The notes under the pieces are model-generated. The model saw only the letters and a program-made list of their open reading frames with translations, ran no database searches and had not been told where the DNA came from. Source: Capsaspora owczarzaki ATCC 30864 (Eukaryota > Opisthokonta > Filasterea). Taken from it: a stretch of 64,000 nt of DNA. The stretch is taken from assembly GCF_000151315.2 (NCBI RefSeq), contig NW_011887298.1, positions 1,122,530 to 1,186,529 of the forward strand. The letters are read 5' to 3'. Position 1 is the first letter of the stretch. Each line of letters starts with the position of its first letter. Shown here in pieces: positions 22,793-34,061 of this stretch. Position numbers and translations under genes: made by a program.

Positions 22793-22959
22793 AGTTGTAC
22801 AAAGAGCAGAGCTGTTGTGTTTGCCGTTTTTTTTTTTTTGTCCTGTTTCTGGTGTATTTCTGTGATCAAACAATGACCTGTGATTCGCAGTCTTTCCCCA
22901 ACAATTTCACATCATCATTACTGCTTCTCAGTCCCGGTTCTTTCTTGGTGTTCGAGTGC

Positions 22960-24906
22960 ATGGATGCGAATCGCTCCATCCAAGCGTCGCAGCGCCTTTC
23001 TGCCGACTTGACCGCCGACGCGCCTGAGACAGACCCTCCCATCGACTTGTCCGACCAGCACGATGCTTCAACCGCAGTCATTGGACAACAAGCATCGACA
23101 GCAGCAGCACCAAGCGTCAAGCAGCAGACGCCTCGCGAGCGGAGGCGGTTTGCGTTCGGACTCTTCCTTCTGCTGCTCGTCGTCATCATCTGGGTTGGCT
23201 CGGCCGAACTTCAGCAGGTTGGTGGTGAAGAGCAACAATGAAGACTTGTTCATTGATTGATTGAGTGGTGTGTGTGGTGGAGTGCGTCGACCATTGCCAA
23301 TGCTCAGACCGCCTCCATCCGTTTGCCGCTCTTTTGTTTGTGCATGCCCCACCAGCCGCATTGAACGCGACACAGAACACTCACGTTTGAATGATAATGT
23401 TGGAAACGGTGTTCACAGTACATCTTTGATGATAACGATTTCAACCACCCAATGTTCCTGACATACACGAACAATGCAATGTTCAGCGTGTACCTGCTCG
23501 GATTTCTATTCGTACCTGCATGGCGGCAGCGGCCATTCGGGTTTGGTGGACGACCTCGTTGGATGCTGCACAGGTTTTGTGATTCTGACAGTGGCAACAA
23601 TGCTAGGTTTTGAAGCAGTTGACGCTTATTTTGGTTTTGGTGTTTGCTGCTGTCAGAATCAAGCGATTCTTGCGAATGCGAGCTTCCAACGATCAGCCCT
23701 ACGAGGTACGTGTGCCCGTAGTGATGTGCGAATTGCAGTTTGTATGGATTGCACTAAACAGTATTGCTTCAATCGTCCATGTTGGTCGATGCTAGCAACT
23801 TGTCAACAACCCGAACGAAGAGGCAAATATCGCACATGACCAGGGCGCCACCACTGAGACGGCGGCTGTTATTCCATTCACCATTCGCGAGGTACGTGTC
23901 CGAGTAGTCTTGGACCAATACGCAGTGCGACGAGACCACAAAAACTCATCCAACCTGTTCTCGCTGGTGCCAGACCATGAATGTCTCCCTCACCTTTAGC
24001 ATCCTGTGGTTTATCGCCAATTATCTATACAATGTTGCGTTGACACGCACGTCGGTTGCTTCGGCCACCATTTTGAGTTCCACCTCTGGTAACGCCGCCC
24101 TTGTTTGTTCTCGCCGGTGTTTGACTGTCGCTCACTCGCTCTTCCGACAGGTCTCTGGACCCTGCTAATGGGAGCTCTCTTCCTTCCCACCTCCGCAGAC
24201 AAGTTCACCTGGAACAAGCTGTTGGCCGTCGCGCTGAGCATTGGCGGTGTCGTCTTGGTGAACGCGGGCGAGGTTGGGTTTTCATCCGGCGATATCTTTG
24301 CCCTGTTCTCGGCCGTGTTCTACGCCTGCTATCTCGTTTTCTTCAAGAGGTTTGGCGACGAAGACCGCATGATCATGGCCATGTTTTTCGGTGCGTTTGT
24401 AGGGTTTGTTGTGTGTGTTTTTCGAGGTGGGTCCATCTCATGGTCGTGGAGATTGTGTAACCTAACCTTGTCTGTTTTTTGTTGTTGTTGGGGGGGGGGG
24501 GGCGCTATTCTATGAACATGCAGGATTCGTCGGACTCTTCAACGTCGTCTTGACGCTTCCACTGTTTTTCATTTTTGACGCGACGGGCTGGGAAAAGTTT
24601 GGCTGGCCACCCAGCAGGATGACCTGGCTCTACTTGATTGTCAATGCCGTGATTGGCACGGTTGTGTCTGACTATGTCTGGCTCTGGGCGACAATGTTGA
24701 CCTCGCCAGCAATTACGACGTTGGGATTGAGTCTCACCATCCCCCTCGCCATCGTCGTCGACGTCCTGTTCAAGGGCATCACAGTCGGCGCCATGTTTGC
24801 CTGCGGTACAGTCTTGGTCTTTGGAGGTTTTGTGCTCCTCAACTGCGAGATTTACTACGGCGTTTCCGTTGTCGATGCTGTTCGACGGCGGCTGCGCCGA
24901 TGTTGA
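22960..24906 (+). CDS. SLC35F5-like: SLC35F-type drug/metabolite-superfamily transporter
   Basis: Ten-helix membrane transporter of the SLC35F/THI74 branch; the substrate is not established for the family as a whole. Exons 22960-23217, 23419-23573, 23657-23705, 23796-23891, 23974-24088, 24151-24390 and 24524-24906 give about 431 residues. Family marks: IWVGSAELQQ in the first helix (animal SLC35F5 has VIWVASSELT), ILWFIANYLYNVALTRTSVASAT, SSTSGLWTLL, KLLAVALSIGGVVLVN, and TSPAITTLGLSLTIPLAIV near the end. The donor of exon 2 (GTTTTG) is weak. The N-terminal cytosolic 65 residues are acidic and Gln/Ala-rich. The start at 22960 gives MDANRS; an upstream in-frame Met at 22873 is possible. Confidence 0.88.
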
Positions 24907-25078
24907 CTTTTTTTTTTTGTTCTGCCTGTTGTTATCATGTGTCGTCTCTATCTATTATTTACGATTATTCAGCCTTCACTTGTCATCATCTCATCAATCT
25001 TTGTCGTTGTCGTTGTCGGGTTCAGTCTCGTTTTGCCTGTGTGTGTGTGTTTGGGGTGAGCGTTTTGTGAATGCAACG

Positions 25079-26230
25079 ATGATCATCTGGTTTATCATTG
25101 GCGCGGTCGGCGTCTTCCAGGTCCCGCTTCTTGTGGATATTCTCGACAACATGCTACCGTCGCGGCGCATTGGTCGCATGACGCACGCCGTGTTCAACAT
25201 GCTGCTGTTTGCGCTCGTGCTGTGGATCCACCTGGTCGCCCTGTGGAGCTTTTTCGTCATCTTCCTGCCGTTCCACCTCGATGCTCGTGCAGGCAAGCAT
25301 CTGCCCACATCATCATCCTCAGCAGCAGAAGCACAAGACGGCGGCGGCGCTGGTCAAGCCGATCCGAGCCAGCAAGCCAATCTGAGCCAGCAGAGCGTTG
25401 TCGACTGGCTCTCAGACTGGTACGCGCTCGGCCATATTGCGGTGGCGCTCTTCACATGGATTAATTCAGTCGCAAACTACACGCTGGCGGTATTCACGTC
25501 TCCTGTCACGGGCGAGTGGGCACTTCCCGTTCCTGCGCTTTCAGCCCCGAACGCTCAAGCCCATTCTCGTGGAGCTCATCCAAGCACGACGACGAGTACT
25601 GCTCGAATTCAAAGCTCTGCGCCTGGACTCGTCTCGCAGGCAACTACGGCCTCAGCCGCGTCTCTCTACTGCCGCGTGTGCAACCGGACAATCCCGTACT
25701 TTGACCATCACTGCCCGTTCACCATGAACTGCGTTGGTCTGCACAACACCGTCTACTTTGTCTCCTTCTTGGCTTATGCCACGCTGGGGTTGACGTTCGC
25801 CACACACATGTCATTCGGCGCCTTCCGGGAGTGCGCATGGACGGCGGGCGGGTTGCGAATTGCTGCTTGCCAGGCGGTGGGCGATCTTTCCTTCGTCTGC
25901 CTGCCATCGATGCTCGTGGCGTGGTGCACGCTGCTGCTCTTCCTTTGGCAAGCGGCCCTCTTGGCGCTCGACACGTCTGCTCGCGATTTCCTGCGAAGCA
26001 TTCGCAAATCCCCCGTGCAGTACCTCACACAGGACTTTCTGCCGCGGTTGCGTGATCGCCTGAAGCTCTGCTTTGGCCGAGGTGCTGCACTGAGCGGCGA
26101 GTCCAAGCCTTCGCATCGATTCGAGGTGCTGATTCGGCTTCGAAAGTCGAGTGTGTGGCATTTCGCCGTCCCGCACGCGTTGCCCGTGCGTCCCGAGATT
26201 GCCGAGATGACTCTTCACCGAAGAGTATGA
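25079..26230 (+). CDS. DHHC-like protein with shortened cysteine-rich domain
   Basis: Single-exon gene of about 383 residues. Hydrophobic segments at about 1-20 and 35-65, then a Ser/Ala/Gln linker, another at about 115-140, then CRVCNRTIPYFDHHCPF and MNCVGLHNTVYFVSFL, and two more helices (about 220-300). The DHHC tetrad and the following NCVG and NxxYF are typical of palmitoyltransferases. However, the Cys/His residues that normally sit between the CxxC and DHHC (KPxRxHHCxxCxxC) are absent: CxxC is followed by only seven residues before DHHC. Zinc binding must therefore be incomplete. It may be a divergent enzyme or a non-enzymatic relative. The frame is continuous, so a hidden intron is unlikely. 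Confidence 0.75.
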   Translation: MIIWFIIGAVGVFQVPLLVDILDNMLPSRRIGRMTHAVFNMLLFALVLWIHLVALWSFFVIFLPFHLDARAGKHLPTSSSSAAEAQDGGGAGQADPSQQANLSQQSVVDWLSDWYALGHIAVALFTWINSVANYTLAVFTSPVTGEWALPVPALSAPNAQAHSRGAHPSTTTSTARIQSSAPGLVSQATTASAASLYCRVCNRTIPYFDHHCPFTMNCVGLHNTVYFVSFLAYATLGLTFATHMSFGAFRECAWTAGGLRIAACQAVGDLSFVCLPSMLVAWCTLLLFLWQAALLALDTSARDFLRSIRKSPVQYLTQDFLPRLRDRLKLCFGRGAALSGESKPSHRFEVLIRLRKSSVWHFAVPHALPVRPEIAEMTLHRRV

Positions 26231-26584
26231 TGGTGATGATGCTGATGATGATGGCGGGGGACGGGTTGCTGTTGTATCGATTGATTGAATCTAAAACAAA
26301 AAAGTATCGTTGTTTTTATCAGTTTCAGCCACTGTACTCGCTCTCCCACCTGTCCAATCACCGCAAGCATGTAGATGGTGAATGTGGACGTGAGGGTCTG
26401 TCACCGAGGAGGTCACGATGTCATATTGTTGGTACGTTCCGACTTTGTTTTTTTCGGCTTGCATTCGGAAGATTGAAAAAACGCCGCCAGACGAGCCTCT
26501 TTATTTCCTAAGGACTTTGTTCCTCACTCTATGCTTGTCAATGAGCATGATCAAGAGCGGCAAAAAAAGCAAAGCGCTAGTCTT

Positions 26585-26618
<34 letters not shown>

Positions 26619-26639
26619 AACTTGTTGCGTTTCACTCAA
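26231..26639. promoter_or_regulatory. Upstream region of PDS5 with 29-base T run
   Basis: No gene seen. An uninterrupted T run spans 26588-26616, ending 23 bases before the PDS5 start codon; it could be a promoter element or the pyrimidine tract of a 5' UTR intron. Confidence 0.5.
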
Positions 26640-29600
26640 ATGGCGGGAAAATCGAAAACGAGCGCTGCGGCGAAGGGCAAACCAGCGAACGGCAAGGAGT
26701 CGGTCGCCGCGTACTTTGCGCCAAAGAGCAATGGCAAGGCCGCCAAGCCCACTGGCGCACCGGCGGACGAGCCTGCCACCGTCGTGGGTGCGCCGACAGC
26801 AACAGCAGCAGCAGCAGAGCCGCAAGCGCGCAAGTCGCCAGTGAAGCCGGCAACACGCGCGACCGCCTCGCCCTCCAAGCCGCGTTCAGACCCCGCGGCG
26901 TCAGCACCTGTTGCTGCAGCGTCATCGTCATCGTCATCGTCATCGTCAGCGGCATCGTCGGCGGCACCAGCGTCGTCGCGAGCCTTAGCAGCAGGCACCG
27001 TGAACATTGGCGGCGGTGTCTCACTTCCCGCCGTCAGTCCCACGATGCCGCGTGCGGAACTCGGTCAGAAACTAAAGGTAAAGACATCCATGATTGAGGG
27101 AGGGAGGGAGGGAGGGCGAGGCACGGACAGTCAAAGGGCGGCAGAGTTTGGCGTTTCATCTTGCGCGAGAAAGCTTTTTTTTTTCCCGCCAAAACCCGTC
27201 AAAAAAGTCATCAACGTTGAGGTTGTCACCTATTGAGCGTCGGCGTTCATCCTGTGCCTGAAATGGGCTGCTGGGACCTTGGTGCATTGTATTCTGAAGA
27301 CGGCGACGGGCTCAATCTTGGGGGGGGGAGGGCGGCTCCATGATCTTTGACAACTCAACTTGCACTCACCGGTTGACTATCTCGCTCAGACCATTTGCGA
27401 CAAGATCCAAACACTTGCACAAGATCAAGCGGACTGCTCGTTCTGCCAGCCTTTCTGAAGCACCAGGACAATGAGATTCGTCTCTACGTTGCCTGCATCC
27501 TGTCCGACCTACGTTGCCTGCATCCTGTCCGACCTGCTTCGATTATACGCTCCCGAGTAAGCCGAGTTGTTGAACTTAAGCCGAGTTGTTGAACTTGAGC
27601 AACTCGAAGAGAGCAAGGAAGGAAGAGAATCTTCTTCATTGCTGATGCCGCGATTTCATCTCACTTGTGATCGCTGTGCTGCCTCTAGAGCATCTTCAAG
27701 CTCTTCGTCGACCAGTTGAAAGGCATTGCAAACGTCCAGAATGCGCACTTTGCTCGCTACTTTGGACTGCTCGAGAGCCTTGCTGTCGTCAAATCGTTTG
27801 TCATGTTGGTCGATATCAGTCAGGAGCTGCTTGTGCTCTTGTTTCAAACCCTGTTTGAAGCCATTTCGTAAGATTGTGCAAAGCCCTGTCTGCACTGCAC
27901 GTCTTTCTGTCCAAGCTCACTCGTTTCCTTGTTTCTGTGTGCAATACCAGGCCCGACCACACACGCGAAGTGTTTGATCACATCGTTGAGATTACCAGCA
28001 CGGTCATTGTTGAGGCCGATGTGCTACCAGAGGAGCTGCTGGATGTAATTCTGGCCGCTTTACTGCCTGAAGGCAAGAACAGGGTAGGGCCGCCATTTCG
28101 CTGAAAGTCGCATCAGCATCACTCGGATGAAAAAATCGCTTCTCCGTTTTTTCTTCTTGACATGCAGTTCCCTCGCCTCTCACCTCATCTGTCGTATGCT
28201 TGCAGCAACGAAACAAAGTCTCCTTTGTTCTCGCAGAGACGGTGATTAAGCGTTGTCTCCGTCAAATGCAACCGGCAATCCGCGATGTAAGTTTTGGCTT
28301 CGCTTCTGGACTCAGTTATTGAGACCCGAAAACACTCAACCCTCTGAAATTCTATAGTTTTTCGCGGGTATCTTTGGAGTTGGCAAGACATCGACCAGCG
28401 AGCTCACTGACAGCGCCTACGACCTGGTGTTTGAACTCTTCCTCATCGATTCGAGTCTGCTGCTCGAAGTCTTTTCGCTGCTCGAAGAACACTCGCTTGT
28501 AGGCACAACCACAGACCGCTTTCAGATGTGTCGTCAAGAAAAAAAACCTAATTTCCTTGTTTTTGTTGCATTGGTAGAATGAAGACCTGCCTTCGCGCCA
28601 ACAAACAATCGCTCTTCTCGGTCGCATGTTCGTGGTCGATGATCGTGATCTGGCGAATGACAACCCAGGTCTTTGGAGCTGCTTTTTGAAGCGGTGAGTT
28701 TCTCTCGCCTGTTGGTTTTTTTTTCCCCGCTTGTATCTCATTCTCAAATTGATTACCTGCCATTCGCAGCTTTGTCGACGTCAAAGACGTGGTGCGCTTG
28801 CAGTGCGTTTCCTTTGCCGCAGACATTGTCCGGGCTCATCCACGCTTGGCTTCCTCCGTTGTGGCAGCACTTGGCGAGCGCCTGATGGACCAGGAGGAGA
28901 AAGTCCGCGCCGATGCGCTTGCTCAAATCCTGCAAATTGCGAAAACCCGTTCCGACGTGCTCGACGCTCCGCTTTTGCACCGCATGGCCGAGCGAACGAT
29001 CGATCGCAAGGTTTGGCAGAGCTTGCCCGGCTTGTCGTGTCATGGATGGGCCAGCCAGTCACGGGCTGTGTGAACTCATGTTTTTTTTTCGGTTGGGGGG
29101 GGGGTATTTGATTGTTTGTCTTGCAGGCCTCGATTCGAGAAGAAGCCCTCTCGGCACTGGTGACAATCTACCTGCAGCAAATTGAAAAGTAGGCGGAGCC
29201 CTTTTGGCCCAAAAAATGCTGGGTCTTGCTGGGTGTCTCACCTTTTTTGCTTGTTTGCTCAGATTCGGCGAGTCTCAAGCTTGGTCTCGCGACACAATCG
29301 CTTCCTTTGGGTGGATTCCTTCGAAAATCTTGGCGTCAAGTCTTGCGCCTGCTGGCGGGTAATGTTTGCTGTTGCTGTTGTGTTTTCTGCATGCCATTTG
29401 CACTTGCTCACTTCTGTTCACTCTTTTTGCGTCCATCTCATCATCTGCATGCCAGTGCGGCGTACGAAAAGCACTTTGACAAGCTGCTCACCTCCCATGC
29501 TTCGAACGCCGAGGCGCGCGGTGCTCGTCTGGTCAACGTGTTGAGCCAGCTTGACGAGAAGGGCGTGACTGTTTTCGCTCGCGACCTGGAGCAACGAAGC

Positions 29601-32600
29601 GGGTACCGTTGCTATTTTGACTCGACTCGTCTGTTTGTGTTTTCGCTCCTCCTTTGGTATCGTTTCTCACGGCTTCTCTTGGGTCAGACTGATTGCCGCC
29701 TGGCGCAACTTCCTTGCAAAGCACGGCTCTCGTCCAGAAGCCCAAATGCGCCGCTTGGCAGGTACGGTTTTCTGTTTTTCGTTGCTAGCTCGCATTCCAA
29801 CCTCACTTTTTGCCCTCGCATTGACCCTCTACACAGCCTTTGCTCTGGACAAGACCAAGGCCTTTGATCACATTGAAAAACTCGAGTCGGGTATGGATCA
29901 GAAGACCTGTCAGGTGCTGGTACACTACTTTGAAACGGACTGCTCCGCACCGCGTCTCAAAGTTGCCACGGTGAGCACTGCTCGCGACGACATTTCAGAG
30001 CTTTTTATTTCCATCCTTCCGACGACTGACTTGGTCCTTTGCTGCTTTTGCGTTGCGCAGGATGCCCTCACCAACCGCCTCGGCGCCAAAAATCCCTCGC
30101 TTGAAACCGTGCTGAGTCTGCTGTCCAGCACAACGAGCCTGTTTGGCGACAAGCATGTCATCAGTGCGGCGATCGGCAAGTGGATTGCGCTCGATGGGGA
30201 TGAGTATGACACGACCGGCAAGTGTCTGCTGGTAAGTTGGAACGGCGATGAGCAGTCAGTTTCTGTTTACTCTGTGCAACCCAACTCATTGCATTGTGGT
30301 GACAGGCCGTTGCTCGAGTCTATCCGATGACTTTCCATCAGCTATCGACCTTCCAGAAGGTGTTGGATGCTCTTCGTGATGCTGGTAACTGACCGCGTTC
30401 ACTCCGTTTTGAGTTTCTCTCGGAATTCCCGACCTTCTCAATTTCTGACCCCTCCCCCCTCGCTTTGTGCGTGTGTGTGTATTTTTCGGTTGTTTCAGAC
30501 GAGTCGGTGGCGCGCCCGCTGCTGCAACTGCTCGCCATATCCGGCCCCAAATTACAAGCCAACCATTCCAGCTTCTTCCAGTAAATCAGCTTGCCGCCTC
30601 ATCCGTCGCTTCCGTTCATGCGTTTTTTGCAAACCACTAAGCGTTCATTTGGTTTTGTGATTGTTTGCCGCTTTCAGCGAACTGCAACAGATCTTGCAGC
30701 AATTCATGCTCGGTGACTCTCCTGCTCTCGGAAAGCTCGCTGTTCGCACCATTGTTGCCACCGCCACAGATGCAAACACCCTCTTGCAAGACGTGTCTGC
30801 TGTACGTGTCTGCTGCGCACTTGATTTGCGGCGCCCTTGTTTTGAAGGACCATCCTGTCACTTACACTTTGTTCTCGCGTAGGACTTGATGAAACGCCTC
30901 GAGTTGAACTTCCCAGACGTCATTACACCCATTGTGTGCCTTGGGCATATTGCAGAGCTCGGACGGGCTGTTGATCCGACCAGCGAAGCTGCGCTTTCGA
31001 AGGAGGACTTGAAAATTTGCAACCAATTCTTTGTCAAGCTTCTCCGAACCAACACCACCAAGGCCGTCAAGATGCCAGCCAATTGGAACACAGAGACCGA
31101 CGATGAGTGGACTGACACCCCTTCGCCCGAGTGCCTTGCAAAGGTACATACGGTTTTTTGAAGATTTTTTTGTGCCTGTGAACTCTGCAACAAACGGGGT
31201 TGTCTCTGTTTCTTCTTCACCAGGAGGCTGCGATCAAGGCCATGACTCGGATCATTCTGAATTTCCCTGAAAAGCAGGATGCTGTCGTCAAGTCGTGTCT
31301 CGACAACGTGCTCTTTGATGGAGTGCGCTTGCGTGGCGAGTTTGTTGCTGCGAACGCCACACAGTAAGGTCTTTTGTTGCCGGTGTGGCTGTTGTTGCTG
31401 TTTGCGTTGGTCTGTGGTCGGCGCGCTGATACCAAATTTCTGTTCTCCAGTCCCATCGTGTGCAGCCGCTTGTACCTCACCGCTTCCAAGTCCATTCTCA
31501 AGATTGCCTCCACGCGCCATTCCAAGTTGATTGCGGCGCAGGATTTCCAAAACCTTGCTCTCACCATTGAGGTAAACCAGCACAATTCTGCAGTCGCCTG
31601 AAAGTTGATGTGGGGGAACACTTGTTCAAACATTAATCTTGCTATTTTGCGACGGTGCTTCGCAGGCTGTGAATCGGCAAGTTCGGCATGCTTTCATCAC
31701 TTGCTTGGACAAGTATCTGACCAAAGTGGACCGCATGCGCACGTCCTACATGAGCATTCTTGCATTGGCTGCGTGCAATCCCGACAAGGACCAGCTGATG
31801 CTGGCGAAGGCGTGCTTGGAACGTCAAGTTGCCCGGCGACGCGCCATCATCCAGATCAACAAAGGTACGTGCACCTTGGTTTTTTCCTTTCGTCTTGATG
31901 TTGGGATTTTGTTTGTTTTGCCACTGACGCTGTTGCTTCATTGTCCCACTACTCGCTGCAGCATACGAAAAGGTCTTGCTCCCGGAGGCCGTCCTCGCGC
32001 ATCTCATTCATCTGCTGGCTCACCACCCTGACTTTAAGTCGGATGTGGACGAGCTCAAAGCGATGCAAAAGTGCATCGTGTTCTTTGTCAATGGACTTTC
32101 TGCGAGCGGAGGCGAGAACTTTGACTACCTTCTCGATGTCGTGGGAGCCATCAAGCAGCACCGGGATGCTCAAACCCCCAACAACAGCGTGGTAAAGTGA
32201 CGGACGAGTGTTGCTGTTTTGGACACTTTTTGGATTGCGCCTGACTTGTGTGCATGCTCTGTTGTGTGGTGCTTTGCAGCCTTTGCATACTGTGTGTGAC
32301 GTCGCCAGCCTGGCAATCACAGACGTGGCGCAGCACAGCAATTGGCGGCTGAAGAAGGGCTCTGCGGCCATTTCGCTGCCCGCCGAGCTGTTCACGCTCC
32401 CGAGCACCCCGTTGCGAAACACGGTCGTCTTCCTCTCCAAGCAGCAACAACAGCAGCTGATGGGTGGCAAGAGCCCATCGGGCTCCCCAGCCAAGAAGCT
32501 GCTTGAGCAGGTCGCACCCCGCAGTGCCAGCCGAAAAGCACAAGGTGGAAGCGCGACCACAACGCCTTCGAAACGAGCGGCCCCGAGCACGCCAGGCTCT

Positions 32601-33697
32601 GTATCTCGCTTCAAGCGCCGCGCTGCGCGTAGCGACGATGACGACGAGGATGATAGTGACGACGAGGATGGTGAAGCTGTTGCAAGGCGTCATCGAGCCG
32701 CCACCACTGCTGCTGCTGCTGGCCCGGCGCGTCGAAACGCCTCCCGCGCTGCGCGCTCCGCGGCAAAGTCGCTCGGCTTTGAAGACGATGATGACGATGA
32801 TGATGTCAGCAATCGACGGGATGCCAGCGATAACGACGACGGCCAAGAGCAAGCAGGTTCTGGCGCGCGCCGCGTCCGCCGACGACTGGATGCCAGCAAT
32901 GACGATGACAACAGGCCGGAAGACTCGCTTCCCGCCAAGTCACCCCGTCGCTCAGGCGCCACCAAGCCCGTATTCGAGTAAGATCGGACTGAGCTTTTGT
33001 TGTTGTTGTTGTTGGTTCTGGTACTTTGCGTGCTGATCGGTGGCGTTGTTCTGGATGGCAGTGAAATTGCGGCACCTGCCTTGTCACCGCTGAAGTCACC
33101 TAAAAGTCCAGAGCACAAGTCACGGCGACCCGTCCGAAACTTGTCTTTGGGTCTTGACCACGAGCAGTCGACGCCCAGGTACCTATCCGAGGCTGAAAAG
33201 GCGCGCGAGGAAGACGAGCATGACCAAGAGCTGCTTCCTGCTGTCGACGTGGCTGCATCCAAGCCGAAACGAGCGGCTGCCAAGACCGCATCGGTCTCGG
33301 AATCGTCGCCTTCGCGGGATGCTGACGTTGCGATGCACCAGGACAAGCGGCAACGAGCATCGCGTGCAAGCGCTCGCACAACAGCCTCATCCTCGGTCGA
33401 CTCTCAGTCTGTTTCGACTTCTTCTCAATCTCAGCCGTCCGAGCCATCCGAGGAACCTGCAATCAAGCGCAGGTCGGGTCGTGGCAAAGCTGCAGTCGAG
33501 GCTTCTGCGGCGCCTCAAACCAAGGTTTCTGCGGCAGTCCCGGCTGTTGGTGAGCTGGACGACGGAGCTGCTGAAGAGCCAGTGGTAAGCAGCATGGTTG
33601 TGTTGTCACGTGGAGAAGCTGCATGAAAACGTTCTTCGTCTCATGTGTGTTTTGTTTACTTGGACAGGTTACTCGACGCACCACTCGTCGGCGTTAA
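26640..33697 (+). CDS. PDS5: Sister-chromatid cohesion protein PDS5
   Basis: HEAT-repeat regulator of cohesin that controls loading, release and acetylation. I read 25 exons: 26640-27077, 27390-27556, 27691-27867, 27951-28083, 28206-28286, 28358-28498, 28578-28693, 28770-29010, 29127-29188, 29263-29358, 29456-29602, 29688-29761, 29837-29970, 30061-30231, 30306-30384, 30499-30580, 30678-30801, 30883-31143, 31224-31363, 31451-31571, 31666-31864, 31962-32191, 32280-32977, 33062-33584, 33668-33697, nominally about 1,554 residues. Family marks: RLYVACILSDL, DQLKGIANVQNAHFARYFGLLESLA, DVLPEELLDVIL, LAETVIKR, HLIHLLAHHPDF, HRDAQTPNN and PLHTVCDVA. The 146-residue Ala/Ser/Lys-rich start and the last 400 residues (Asp runs, Ser-Pro, basic KRR) are disordered, as in animal PDS5 tails. 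Exon 2 is not cleanly open: the frame shifts by one base near 27440, and a 25-bp tandem duplication puts it back. Confidence 0.9.
27484..27533 (+). repeat. 25-bp perfect tandem duplication in PDS5 exon 2
   Basis: The 25 bases from CTACGTTGCC to TGTCCGAC occur twice in a row (27484-27508 and 27509-27533) inside a coding exon. The expected protein has YVACILSDL only once, so the second copy is an insertion relative to the family. Confidence 0.95.
27559..27596 (+). repeat. 19-bp perfect tandem duplication in PDS5 intron 2
   Basis: AAGCCGAGTTGTTGAACTT occurs twice in a row (27559-27577 and 27578-27596), starting within the donor GTAAGC of the intron after the exon that carries the 25-bp duplication. 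Confidence 0.95.
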
Positions 33698-33738
33698 TTC
33701 TAGTGTTGCCTGACAATCTGGAGATGTTCTTGTGCTGT

Positions 33739-33744
33739 AATAAA
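33739..33744 (+). terminator. Polyadenylation signal AATAAA of PDS5
   Basis: AATAAA 42 bases after the PDS5 stop codon. Confidence 0.6.
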
Positions 33745-33835
33745 GCTGTTGTTACAAAAATTGTGCCCCAAGAAAGGACCTGTTTTCAATGCCAGAAAAG
33801 CGACACAGCGAGCAAAAAAATACAATTTAAGCCAT

Positions 33836-33841
33836 TTTATT
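33836..33841 (-). terminator. Polyadenylation signal AATAAA of TIM17
   Basis: TTTATT on the plus strand reads AATAAA on the minus strand, about 220 bases past the TIM17 stop codon and about 92 bases from the signal of the converging PDS5 gene. Confidence 0.5.
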
Positions 33842-34061
33842 CAGGCAAAAGGTGACTGGAAAGGGAATTCATTGAAAAAATCCGAACGGGAGACAAAGAA
33901 ACAGGAAATGCAGCATCTGCGTAAAGATGCTTAGTCGAGGCTACAGTGCATCAAACAGGCAGAACAAACGAAAGCAAACAACAGCAAACGTGTCCGGTCA
34001 GACTCGCGCAAACACCTCCAAATACAGGCAAGACTCAACGCTCATTTTCATATCATTCCTC

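Larger units (their letters stand above)
33698..34061. other. Convergent 3' region PDS5-TIM17
   Basis: Apart from the two facing polyadenylation signals, no gene or repeat is seen. Confidence 0.5.
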
